Shown in pieces: positions 30,729 through 38,722 of a DNA stretch of 45,113 nt. The notes below the pieces were generated by a model that saw only the letters and a program-made list of their open reading frames with translations, made no database searches and was not told the DNA's origin. This DNA comes from a virus. How positions within the stretch are numbered: the first letter of the stretch is position 1; each line of letters begins with the position of its first letter. The stretch is taken from IMG/VR virus record IMGVR_UViG_3300021364_000044, positions 1-45,113 of that record; one strand, written 5' to 3'. The position numbers and the translations under genes were made by a program.

Positions 30729-30784
30729 TTGTCAAGTTGTTTTTTTACTTGACAACAACTTTAAGCGACCCTATACTACTTGAC
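30729..30784 (+). promoter_or_regulatory. Operator-like inverted repeat over the terS promoter
   Basis: TTGTCAAGT (30729-30737) and ACTTGACAA (30747-30755) form a perfect 9-bp inverted repeat covering the -35 box, and ACTTGAC recurs at 30778-30784 over the start site. A further GTCAAGTAG at 30586-30594 is the exact reverse complement of CTACTTGAC at 30776-30784. This spacing suits a repressor or activator that loops or spans the promoter. Confidence 0.55.
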
Positions 30785-30785
30785 A
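30749..30785 (+). promoter_or_regulatory. Consensus sigma70 promoter of the rightward late unit
   Basis: TTGACA (30749-30754), a 17-base spacer and TATACT (30772-30777): an almost perfect host-type promoter. The start site, six to eight bases after the -10, falls at 30783-30785, that is on the ATG of terS at 30785, so mRNA from here would be leaderless. Confidence 0.8.
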
Positions 30786-31174
30786 TGAATAAAGAACTTA
30801 CAGAAAAACAACAGTCTTTCTTAGACCACCTAGTGGAACAAGGAGGTGATCCGAAGAAGGCAGCGGAGTTGGCTGGGTACAATAGTGGTCATTATCAGGT
30901 CGTTAAATCTTTAAAAAAAGAAATATTAGATATCGCTGAAGGAATCCTAGCTCAGTCAGCTCCAAAAGCTGCTTTAAAACTCGTAGAAGTTATGAACTCT
31001 GATCAGCCCATTCCTCAAGCTAACATGAGGATTCAGGCGGCTCAGACAATACTTGATCGTGTTGGTTTAGGCAAAACGGATCGCATTGATGTTAACCACA
31101 AAGCAGAAGGTGGTTTATTTATACTTCCATCTAAAAAAGAAGTAATTATTGAAGGAGAGTACGATGAAGCATAG
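30785..31174 (+). CDS. terS: Terminase small subunit
   Basis: 129 residues from ATG 30785. An upstream ATG at 30737 lies in the promoter -35 region and is not likely used. MNKELTEKQQSFLDHLVEQG GDPKKAAELAGYNSG is the N-terminal helix-turn-helix typical of phage small terminases, followed by a helical oligomerisation part and LGKTDRIDVNHKAEGG. It recognises the packaging site and hands DNA to the large subunit encoded two genes later. No ribosome site precedes the ATG, consistent with a leaderless message. Overlaps the next gene by 11 bases. Confidence 0.85.
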   Translation: MNKELTEKQQSFLDHLVEQGGDPKKAAELAGYNSGHYQVVKSLKKEILDIAEGILAQSAPKAALKLVEVMNSDQPIPQANMRIQAAQTILDRVGLGKTDRIDVNHKAEGGLFILPSKKEVIIEGEYDEA

Positions 31175-31388
31175 AGGTACAGTACCCTTCGGATATAAAA
31201 AAGAAGAAGATAAACTAGTTGAAATCCCCGAAGAACTAGAAGCCCTAGAAGAAATCAAAGGACTAGTTAAAGATAAAATACTTAGTTTACGCGAAGGCTC
31301 TCTATGGCTAGAGCATAAAACAGGTCGTAAGTTAAGCTACCAAGGCTTAAAAAATAAAATAGATGCCGATGCAAGATTGGGAACTTAA
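31164..31388 (+). CDS. Small protein resembling a serine-recombinase helical segment
   Basis: 74 residues from ATG 31164 (GGAG six bases upstream). HRGTVPFGYKKEEDKLVEIP ... EIKGLVKD ... SLREGSLWLEHKTGRKLSYQ GLKNKI follows the pattern of the Recombinase domain of large serine recombinases (PFGY...E...I...L..G.SLR.IA..L...G..S..GL), without any catalytic domain. In related phages a similar segment is, from memory, found just before or fused to the large terminase. Overlaps terL by 26 bases; perhaps a DNA-contacting helper of packaging. Confidence 0.65.
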   Translation: MKHRGTVPFGYKKEEDKLVEIPEELEALEEIKGLVKDKILSLREGSLWLEHKTGRKLSYQGLKNKIDADARLGT

Positions 31389-33045
31389 TCCAGATAAATA
31401 TCTTAAAGATGCAGACGGCTCTTTTATCTTTAAGAAAGATGGTACACCAAGGCTTAAGGGAGGCAGACCCAAAGGCTCAAAAGGCCGTGGATACAATTAT
31501 CATAGTCAAACTAAAGCTAAGCTAGAAACTAATAGAGTTATAAGAGAAAAAAAGAAAAAGATAACTCAAACAGAAAATAAATTAAAAGCGTATAAAGAAT
31601 CACTTAAAAAGAATAAAAGTACTCTAGAAAAGCTTGAAAATCCTTCTGCATCTAAAGTGACTACCCCAGAAGAACTCGAAGGGGTTAATAAGCACCTAGC
31701 CGAAGAATCAGAAAAGAATGTTATTTTTAGTCCCAATACGGGACCACAAGAAGACTTCCTAGCAGCCGCAGAGACAGACGTTCTGTACGGCGGAGCAGCA
31801 GGGGGCGGTAAGTCCTATGCTATGCTTGTAGATCCTCTCAGATACGCTCACAGAGCGTCTCACAGGGCATTAATCATACGACGTTCAATGCCAGAGCTAC
31901 GAGAACTAATTGATAAAAGCCGTGAGCTATACCCGAAAGCTTTTCCGGGTTGTAAGTATCGGGAAGTAGAAAAGCTCTGGAACTTCCCTTCAGGAGCTAA
32001 AATAGAATTTGGCTTTCTTGAGCGGGATGCAGATGTTTATCGTTATCAGGGCCAAGCATACTCATGGATAGGATTTGATGAAATTACTCATCTACCGACT
32101 GAGTTTCCTTGGAACTACTTAGCCTCTCGTTTACGTACAACAGATAGTGAGATTACTCCTTACATGCGTTGTACAGCAAACCCCGGTGGCGTTGGTGCTC
32201 ACTGGGTTAAAAAAAGATATATTGACCCTAATGAGCCAAATCAAAGCTTTTTAGGCGCAGATGGACTAACAAGAAAATTTATACCAGCTCGTTTAGAAGA
32301 TAATCCATACCTTGCAGAAGACGGACGCTACGAGCAAATGTTAAAAGCGTTGCCTCCGACACAGCGTAAACAACTCTTAGAAGGCAACTGGGACGTAAAC
32401 GAAGGAGCAGCCTTTACAGAATTTGATCCAAACACGCATGTTATTACTCCTTTTGAGATTCCTATAAGCTGGGAAAGAGTAAAAGGAATAGACTATGGTT
32501 ATGCCAGTGAATCTGCATGTATCTGGGCAACAATAGATCCTACAGACGGAACCTTAATAGTCTATCGAGAATTGTATCGTAAGGGCTTGACAGCACAGGA
32601 TTTAGGATCTATAATAACTGAAATGGAGTTGTCAGATCCTTTTTCTGTGGCAGGTGTCTTAGATACCGCAGCATGGGCTAGGACAGGCACAACAGGCCCT
32701 ACCGTAGGCGAAACACTGGTTCGTCAGGGCCACAAGCTGCGAAGAGCAGATAAAAATAGAATACAGGGGAAAGTACAAATCCACGAATACTTGAGGTTGC
32801 AGCAAAGCGGCAGACCGCGATTGCAGATTTTTAATAGCTGCCCTAACCTGATACGCGAACTTCAAAGTATTCCTCTGGATAAATCTAACCCCGAAGACGT
32901 AGACACTCATGCGCCAGATCATGCGTATGATGCTTTGCGTTATCTTATTATGTCTAGGCCAAGAGTTAATGATCCACTGGCTCAATTAAGGTACTTTAGA
33001 CAAGAACAGGCTTATATGCCAGCAGACGCAGACTTTGGATATTAA
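31363..33045 (+). CDS. terL: Terminase large subunit
   Basis: 560 residues. A basic N-terminal extension (residues 30-100, Lys-rich, possible coiled coil) precedes the ATPase: Walker A GGAAGGGKS (143-151), Walker B WIGFDE (Asp239, Glu240), motif TANPGG (271-276). The RNase H-like nuclease follows with Asp377 (GIDYGY), Asp434 (GVLDTAAW) and DHAYDALRY (519-527). It pumps DNA into the procapsid and cuts it. ATG 31363 is followed by a second ATG two codons on; no strong ribosome site, so translation is probably coupled. Confidence 0.95.
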   Translation: MPMQDWELNPDKYLKDADGSFIFKKDGTPRLKGGRPKGSKGRGYNYHSQTKAKLETNRVIREKKKKITQTENKLKAYKESLKKNKSTLEKLENPSASKVTTPEELEGVNKHLAEESEKNVIFSPNTGPQEDFLAAAETDVLYGGAAGGGKSYAMLVDPLRYAHRASHRALIIRRSMPELRELIDKSRELYPKAFPGCKYREVEKLWNFPSGAKIEFGFLERDADVYRYQGQAYSWIGFDEITHLPTEFPWNYLASRLRTTDSEITPYMRCTANPGGVGAHWVKKRYIDPNEPNQSFLGADGLTRKFIPARLEDNPYLAEDGRYEQMLKALPPTQRKQLLEGNWDVNEGAAFTEFDPNTHVITPFEIPISWERVKGIDYGYASESACIWATIDPTDGTLIVYRELYRKGLTAQDLGSIITEMELSDPFSVAGVLDTAAWARTGTTGPTVGETLVRQGHKLRRADKNRIQGKVQIHEYLRLQQSGRPRLQIFNSCPNLIRELQSIPLDKSNPEDVDTHAPDHAYDALRYLIMSRPRVNDPLAQLRYFRQEQAYMPADADFGY

Positions 33046-33048
33046 TAT

Positions 33049-33396
33049 ATGAAAAAAAGACAAAAGTATTCTAATGGAGGAGGCCCTACAAAATTTTCAG
33101 ATATTTTTAAATTATACGGGAATAGCCAACAGGGAGTAAAATCTACAGTAACTACACCAACTTCAAAAAAATTAATTGCTTCAGCAACTCAACAAGATGG
33201 TCGAAATGTAGCTACAACTTTAAACTTAAATCTTCCTGAAACAAATATAAACGTAACTAGAAATAAAGGCGGTAATACTTCAGGAAGTATATCTAAAAGC
33301 TTTGGTAAAAATTCTTCTATTACTGCAAATATTAGCAGACCTAAGGGTGGAGGCAGCGGTACTTACTATGGCATTACTTATTCTAAAAAACTTTAA
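33049..33396 (+). CDS. Hypothetical Ser/Thr/Gly-rich protein between terL and portal
   Basis: 115 residues starting three bases after terL. The N-terminus MKKRQKYSNGGGP is basic; the rest is Thr/Ser/Asn-rich with alternating hydrophobics (NVATTLNLNLPETNINVTRN) suggesting beta structure. No Cys, no membrane segment. Not recognised; the position suggests a minor head or decoration protein. Confidence 0.65.
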   Translation: MKKRQKYSNGGGPTKFSDIFKLYGNSQQGVKSTVTTPTSKKLIASATQQDGRNVATTLNLNLPETNINVTRNKGGNTSGSISKSFGKNSSITANISRPKGGGSGTYYGITYSKKL

Positions 33397-33398
33397 AT

Positions 33399-35582
33399 AT
33401 GACAGAAGAAAATACATTAACATCAAATGAATTATATTTTGAGCCTGTAGAAGACGAGCAAGGTCTTCAACTGACTCTAGAAGAATCTTTGCGTAATAAT
33501 CTCGTAGGTCTTCTTATTGATCGTTATCAGTCAGCAGAAAATGCTCGTGATTTAGACGAACGCAGATGGCTTACATCTTACCATAACTATCGTGGTCTTT
33601 ACGATAAAAACGTTCGTTTTAGAGAGTCAGAGAAGTCTCGTGTATTTGTTAAAGTTACTAAAACAAAGGTTCTAGCAGCCTTTGGACAACTTGTCGATGT
33701 TATTTTTGGAGCAGGTAAGTTTCCGATAGGTGTCAGCGAAACTAAGGTGCCAGAAGGCGTTGCAGAAATCGCTCATCTAGATACTAAGAATCCGCTTCCG
33801 GGTATCGAAACTTCGCTAGAAAATAACACCGAACAAAGCGAAAACCCTTATGATGTCGGATATGAAGGAGACGGAAAAACACTAAAGCCGGGAGCAACCT
33901 ACGGTACTCAAAAGTTTGATCCTAAGCCTGTTGAAATTATGGCAGAAAACAAGCTAGTTGAGGGCGCTAGTCCAGACCCGCAAGCAATAGAAGTTCATCC
34001 AGCGAAGCAAGCTGCTCGTCGCATGGAAAAGTTGATACACGATCAAATAGATGAATCTAATGGAGCAAGTGAAATACGAAATGCGTTGTTTGAAGCATCT
34101 CTCTTTGGTACTGGTATTGTTAAGGGGCCTTTTAACTTTAACAAAACCCTTAGTAGGTGGGAGGAAGATGAAGAAGGAAATAGGAGATATGCTCCAATTA
34201 GTGTGCGCGTTCCTCGTATTGAGTTTGTCAGCATCTGGGATTTTTTCCCTGATCCAAATGCTACAAACATAAACGAATGCGAGTATGTCTTTCATCGACA
34301 TAAGATGAATAGGACAAAGCTGCGATCGCTTGCAAAGATGCCCTACTTTGATAAAGATGCAATACGTGCAGCGATGGCAGCAGGTCCGAATTACGAAGAA
34401 AAAGATTACGAATCAGAATTAAAAGACGATCATCGCTCTGAAGCCTACGGCGCGGGGCAGTATGAAGTGCTGGAATATTGGGGAGTGATGGACGCAGAGT
34501 ATGCTCGCCAAGTGGGTATGGACCTTCCAGATGAAGTAGATGACCTAGATGAGGTACAGATTAATGCGTGGGTCTGCAATGGTCAGTTATTAAGAGCAGT
34601 AGTCAATCCGTTTACGCCTTTCAGATTGCCTTATCATGCCTTTCCGTATGAGCGAAATCCCTATAGCTTCTTTGGCATTGGGATTGCTGAGAACATGGAT
34701 GATTCTCAAAAGATCATGAACGGTCACGCTCGCATGGCAATAGACAATCTAGCGTTGTCTGGATCGCTCGTTTTCGATGTAGACGAGTCTGCTCTTGTTG
34801 GTGGTCAGTCAATGGAAATATATCCGGGTAAAATCTTCAGAAGACAGGCAGGAGTCCCCGGACAAGCCATCAACGGTCTAAAGTTCCCTAATACGTCAAA
34901 CGAAAACATGATGATGTTTGACCGCTTTAGACAACTAGCTGACGAGCAAACAGGTATCCCAAGCTACTCACATGGTCAGACGGGTGTTCAAAGTATGACC
35001 CGTACTGCTTCTGGGATGTCCATGCTCCTTGGCGCAGCATCCCTTAACATTAAGACAGTCATTAAAAACTTAGACGATTTTCTTTTGAAGCCTTTAGGAG
35101 AATCTTACTTTCAGTGGAATATGCAGTTCATGGAAAGTAAGATGGATGTTGAAGGCGACTTAGAAGTGAAAGCAACAGGCACAAACAGCTTGATGCAGAA
35201 AGAAGTACGTAGCCAGAGGCTCACTATGTTCCTCCAGACCGTACAGAATCCTGCTGTTGCTCCGTTCATTAAGATGAATAAGTTGATATCGGAACTTGCT
35301 TACAGCTTGGATCTTGATCCCGACGAACTGATCAATGATCCAGAAGAAGCAGCACTAATGGCTCAAATTATAGGGATGCAAAATAATGTTGGACAAACAA
35401 CTGGCCCGGAAGCTGGCCCCGCTGGTGAACAACCCGGAGCTATGGGAACCCCTGAAGGAGTACCTCCAGAAGGCCAAGACCTTGGAGCTACGGGTACTGG
35501 TGGGGGCAATATCGGAATTGGAAGTGTACCGCAGTCAGGGGAGAGTGAGTTCGCTGGAACGCCTAGAGCAGTTGCCGGATAA
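33399..35582 (+). CDS. Portal (head-tail connector) protein
   Basis: 727 residues, large as in podovirus portals. The N-terminal helix-rich part contains RDLDERRWLTSYHNYRGLYD; the mid-part includes VPRIEFVSIWDFFPDPNATN, YHAFPYERNPYSFFGIGIAE and QTGVQSMTRTASGMSMLLGA A, typical for the portal of this phage type. Twelve copies would form the DNA channel. The last ~70 residues (from about 650) are Gly/Pro/Thr-rich and disordered, exactly where another reading frame (35386-35619) becomes protein-like. Position after terL supports the call. Confidence 0.85.
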   Translation: MTEENTLTSNELYFEPVEDEQGLQLTLEESLRNNLVGLLIDRYQSAENARDLDERRWLTSYHNYRGLYDKNVRFRESEKSRVFVKVTKTKVLAAFGQLVDVIFGAGKFPIGVSETKVPEGVAEIAHLDTKNPLPGIETSLENNTEQSENPYDVGYEGDGKTLKPGATYGTQKFDPKPVEIMAENKLVEGASPDPQAIEVHPAKQAARRMEKLIHDQIDESNGASEIRNALFEASLFGTGIVKGPFNFNKTLSRWEEDEEGNRRYAPISVRVPRIEFVSIWDFFPDPNATNINECEYVFHRHKMNRTKLRSLAKMPYFDKDAIRAAMAAGPNYEEKDYESELKDDHRSEAYGAGQYEVLEYWGVMDAEYARQVGMDLPDEVDDLDEVQINAWVCNGQLLRAVVNPFTPFRLPYHAFPYERNPYSFFGIGIAENMDDSQKIMNGHARMAIDNLALSGSLVFDVDESALVGGQSMEIYPGKIFRRQAGVPGQAINGLKFPNTSNENMMMFDRFRQLADEQTGIPSYSHGQTGVQSMTRTASGMSMLLGAASLNIKTVIKNLDDFLLKPLGESYFQWNMQFMESKMDVEGDLEVKATGTNSLMQKEVRSQRLTMFLQTVQNPAVAPFIKMNKLISELAYSLDLDPDELINDPEEAALMAQIIGMQNNVGQTTGPEAGPAGEQPGAMGTPEGVPPEGQDLGATGTGGGNIGIGSVPQSGESEFAGTPRAVAG

Positions 35583-35619
35583 CGTTAAGATGATTATGGA
35601 GCAGAGAGATGCCGGGTAA
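35386..35619 (+). CDS. Overprinted small helical protein across the portal end
   Basis: 77 residues in the +1 frame relative to portal, overlapping its last 197 bases and reaching 37 bases beyond to overlap the next gene start by 11. The sequence VNNPELWEPLKEYLQKAKTL ... ELEVYRSQGRVSSLERLEQL is amphipathic and resembles small proteins encoded directly after the portal in other T7-like marine phages. AGGG lies before ATG 35386. The start could be internal. Because portal is low-complexity here, dual coding is credible, but not certain. Confidence 0.5.
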   Translation: MLDKQLARKLAPLVNNPELWEPLKEYLQKAKTLELRVLVGAISELEVYRSQGRVSSLERLEQLPDNVKMIMEQRDAG

Positions 35620-37747
35620 AAGAGCAAGCATACTAGACAAAGATTATAATCGAGAAGAATATGTTTTAGGAGGCGTACCAATGCTTCTTAGAGCAGTAGG
35701 TCAGTTTGCTTCTAAAGTTTTAAAGCCTAGAAATTTAGGTCAGGAACGAATTAAAAAAGCTGCTCAACAAACGGCTGAATATGCTAAAGGTCAAGCAAAA
35801 GGTGCAGCAGCGGGTTCTACAACAACAGTAGGCGTTGGTGGTCTTATATATAATATCTCTAGTGACGAACTACCCACTGTTGTAGAAAAAGCAAAAGCTG
35901 AAGACATAGAACTTAAAATTATAGACGAAAGAATAAACCCAGCAGATTATCCTGTTTATAAAAAAGACTCAGATTCTGCAAAAGCATTTAGACAAATGCA
36001 AAGAGAAGCTAAAAAAGCAGGAGCTACTTTTTTTGAGTTTGAAGGAAGGCCCTATAATACTAGAGAAAAAAAAGCTGAAGGCTCTTTAGTAGGTGCTCAA
36101 AAGAAACTTGATCTTAATAAAAATAATAAAATAGATAAAGAAGATTTTTCAATGCTTAGAGATAAAAAAGCCGCAGGAAGCAAAGTAATCACTAAAAATA
36201 TTATTGACTTTGCAGAAAAGCTTATGGCTAAAGAAGCTCCTAAGAAAGCAGCAGAGCGTCGAGCTTCAATTAAAAGCGCAGCAGAAGCAGAAGATATTAT
36301 TGTAAATAAAATTAATTCTGATCCTTTTGCGCTAGATGAAATGCCTCTGAGCATTTTAGAAAATCTTTCTGTTAAAAATAAAGCTAAGATAGGTTTGGCT
36401 GACGAATACTCTGCTGATATTGCAGAAAGCACAAGCGGTATGCTAAAAGATATGTCTCCAAAAGAAGCAGCAGATAATTTACTTGCTTTTGAAGATGATG
36501 AGATTTTTGATTATATGTCTACGTTAAATGCAAGAGATTTAAGACAATTTAAAGATAATTTGTCAGACGATGACTTTGAAGCCTTTGGAGATTATATGCC
36601 AGATTTAGGACCAAGAGAACAAAAAAATATTGGTAGTAAAATAGCCAAAAAGATTTTAAATTCAAAAAACAGAAAAAAACTTTTAAAAATGGCTGATGAT
36701 TTAGAGTTTGTTGATAGTCCAGAACCTGATGGTAAAACGGCCAAAGAATTTAAAAAAGACTTTAAAGACTTTGTAAATGAAAAAACTCCGGGCGTTAGTT
36801 TAATGTCTAGACAACTAGACGTTAATGAAGACTTAGATGATCTTGTTGATGAATATTTTATGGGTTTACGCGAAGGAAATAACGGAGACGTTATAACTGA
36901 CAGGAGCTTTAAACTTTTAGAAACTTTAAACCCACGCAACAAAAAAGCAGAAGGGTCTTTACTAGGATCTATGGAAGGTAAAGAAAAAGAAGCTGTAAAA
37001 GCAATTATTATTAATAAACTAACTGATATGCAAGATCCTAGTTCAAAGAGCCGAAATGACTCTTTAGTTTATTTACAAAAAGCTGATCCAAGTTTAGTCA
37101 TGTCTGCGATTGGACAAACTGTTTCTCCAGAAGATCAGCGACAAATAAGGACTCAGATTTTTGGACGCCAAGAGCGACAAGAAGGCGGCTCAATGCTTAT
37201 TCCACCTGAAATGGAAACAATGCCTGTAGATACTTACACACCCGCAGAGCAAGCAAACGCCGCAGAAAACATGCTTCCAGATGGAGAGATGGAAGATAAC
37301 TACATGGACTACGTTTTAGAAGAATCTTTAGAGTCCGACGAACAAGATTATTTAATGGATGCTTTGGAGTCAGATCCAAAGCTAAGCGATATTTTTGATA
37401 AAGTCCTTATGACTGCATCAGAATTTTCGGGAGCTGGAGAAGTCGAAGGCCCCGGAACAGGTGTATCAGATTCTATCCCTGCTCGTTTGAGCGACGGAGA
37501 GTTTGTGATTACCAAGAAAGCCACTGATCAGATCGGCGCAGACAATCTCCAACGAATGATGGATGATGCTGAACGTATGGCTGATGGTGGAGTAGCCCGT
37601 GAAGGGCGACAGTTCGGAGGTATTTTAGGAATGCCTAAAAACCCCGAAGAAGAGCTTGAGGCTATGTCACAGATGAGATCAACAGACGATGAGATTAATC
37701 AGGCGATGTTAAGATCTAATCAAGTGCCAAGTCTTAGGAGATATTAA
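35609..37747 (+). CDS. Large virion-associated protein with EF-hand-like and SDSIPARLSDGEFV motifs
   Basis: 712 residues, GGAG seven bases before ATG 35609. After a hydrophobic Gly-rich stretch (65-82), ATFFEFEGRPYNTR (139-152) is followed by the loop DLNKNNKIDKED (168-179), which has acidic or amide side chains at positions 1, 3, 5, 9 and 12 of an EF-hand. KKAEGSL occurs at about 154 and again near residue 450. The C-terminal part GVSDSIPARLSDGEFVITKK A is a motif seen in many marine phage structural proteins. Mostly acidic and helical. It sits where scaffold or head-maturation genes are found, but no protease motif is visible. Confidence 0.65.
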   Translation: MPGKRASILDKDYNREEYVLGGVPMLLRAVGQFASKVLKPRNLGQERIKKAAQQTAEYAKGQAKGAAAGSTTTVGVGGLIYNISSDELPTVVEKAKAEDIELKIIDERINPADYPVYKKDSDSAKAFRQMQREAKKAGATFFEFEGRPYNTREKKAEGSLVGAQKKLDLNKNNKIDKEDFSMLRDKKAAGSKVITKNIIDFAEKLMAKEAPKKAAERRASIKSAAEAEDIIVNKINSDPFALDEMPLSILENLSVKNKAKIGLADEYSADIAESTSGMLKDMSPKEAADNLLAFEDDEIFDYMSTLNARDLRQFKDNLSDDDFEAFGDYMPDLGPREQKNIGSKIAKKILNSKNRKKLLKMADDLEFVDSPEPDGKTAKEFKKDFKDFVNEKTPGVSLMSRQLDVNEDLDDLVDEYFMGLREGNNGDVITDRSFKLLETLNPRNKKAEGSLLGSMEGKEKEAVKAIIINKLTDMQDPSSKSRNDSLVYLQKADPSLVMSAIGQTVSPEDQRQIRTQIFGRQERQEGGSMLIPPEMETMPVDTYTPAEQANAAENMLPDGEMEDNYMDYVLEESLESDEQDYLMDALESDPKLSDIFDKVLMTASEFSGAGEVEGPGTGVSDSIPARLSDGEFVITKKATDQIGADNLQRMMDDAERMADGGVAREGRQFGGILGMPKNPEEELEAMSQMRSTDDEINQAMLRSNQVPSLRRY

Positions 37748-37750
37748 TAC

Positions 37751-37825
37751 GGCTACCTTGTAGTTGGCAAGCCCCAATTTAAAGACGTTTAAAAAATGGC
37801 TACCTTGCAAGAAAAAACAAGCCCC
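37751..37825 (+). repeat. Repeated GGCTACCTTG...CAAGCCCC element in the scaffold leader
   Basis: GGCTACCTTG(TAGTTGG)CAAGCCCC at 37751-37775 is repeated at 37798-37825 with a different middle (CAAGAAAAAA). CTTG and CAAG can pair, with GG/CC outside, giving two similar small RNA hairpins 47 bases apart, ending about 20 bases before the scaffold ATG. They may stabilise the coat-scaffold mRNA or bind a regulator. Confidence 0.6.
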
Positions 37826-37845
37826 GTAGAAAAGGAGTGGTAAAA

Positions 37846-38694
37846 ATGTCCGAAGTAATGCTAGAGGAGCGTGAATCTAACCCATACAACATGAAGAAAC
37901 CTTGGCACGATGCCGATCAAGGCACTAGGTCAAGAGCAGATGAAATGTTCTATGAAGAAAAAGAAGCACCACAACAAAAGGCTACCCGACAAAGATCGGC
38001 CCCTGAAGAAGAATCTCCTCAAGAAACTAACTATAAAAAGAGGTATGACGATCTAAAGAAACATTATGACGCTAAACTAAATGAGTTTCGTCAGCGCGAG
38101 CAAGAACTATTGGCTGCTTCTCAGCCTGAGTATCAAGCTCCTAAGTCTGAAGAAGATCTTACTAGGTTTAGAGAAGAGTATCCTGATCTGTATGATACGG
38201 TAGAAACCGTTGCACACATGCGAGCAGAAGAGCAAATGAGAGAAATGCGTCAGCGTTTTTCTGCTATTGAGCAACGCGAAATGGAAATTGCCAGACGCGA
38301 AGCTGAAACTGCACTTCAAGAACGTCATCCTGATTTTGATGAAATTAGAGGTGATGAGTCTTTTCATGATTGGGCAAAGGAGCAGCCGGAACAGATTCAA
38401 GATTGGATTTACAACAATCCAGATAATGTAACGTTAGCAGTCAAAGCACTTGATCTTTATAAGTTAGAGACAGGCAAAGGACGAAAAGGTCCGGGTAGAC
38501 CGCGTAAACAGCAGCCTGCCCCTGCACAGGGATCAGCAGCAGATATGGTATCTACGAAAACTACTGGAGTAGACGCCAAGCAGCCTAAGATCTGGACCGA
38601 AAGTGAAATAGCGAAAATGTCCTTAGATCAATTTGACAAACACGAAGAAGAAATTCGTGAAGCAATTTCTGAAGGAAGAGTTCGCAGAGGATAA
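37846..38694 (+). CDS. Capsid scaffolding protein
   Basis: 282 residues from ATG 37846, eight bases after AGGAG; a GTG nine bases earlier is less likely. Highly charged, Glu/Gln/Arg-rich, with a long coiled coil (about 55-165, KKRYDDLKKHYDAKLNEFRQ to AIEQREMEIARREAETALQE), a Pro/Lys hinge (GRKGPGRPRKQQPAP) and a helical, charged end typical of scaffolds that bind coat protein. Position just before the coat gene is the classic T7-like order. Confidence 0.85.
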   Translation: MSEVMLEERESNPYNMKKPWHDADQGTRSRADEMFYEEKEAPQQKATRQRSAPEEESPQETNYKKRYDDLKKHYDAKLNEFRQREQELLAASQPEYQAPKSEEDLTRFREEYPDLYDTVETVAHMRAEEQMREMRQRFSAIEQREMEIARREAETALQERHPDFDEIRGDESFHDWAKEQPEQIQDWIYNNPDNVTLAVKALDLYKLETGKGRKGPGRPRKQQPAPAQGSAADMVSTKTTGVDAKQPKIWTESEIAKMSLDQFDKHEEEIREAISEGRVRRG

Positions 38695-38722
38695 AACTTT
38701 TCTACTTTAGGAGTAATTTAAA

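Larger units (their letters stand above)
29872..30784. other. Divergent control region without genes
   Basis: 913 bases between the first leftward and first rightward genes. It contains candidate promoters for both directions, operator-like GTCAAGT words, a hairpin TGCTAC-TTC-GTAGCA (30092-30106), a dense palindrome array (30174-30543), a GC-rich patch (30513-30543), a two-copy tandem repeat (30602-30665) and AT-rich DNA. ORFs of up to 74 codons exist but have no ribosome sites or protein-like composition. Likely roles: origin, bidirectional promoter, or packaging site; none is proved by sequence. Confidence 0.7.
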
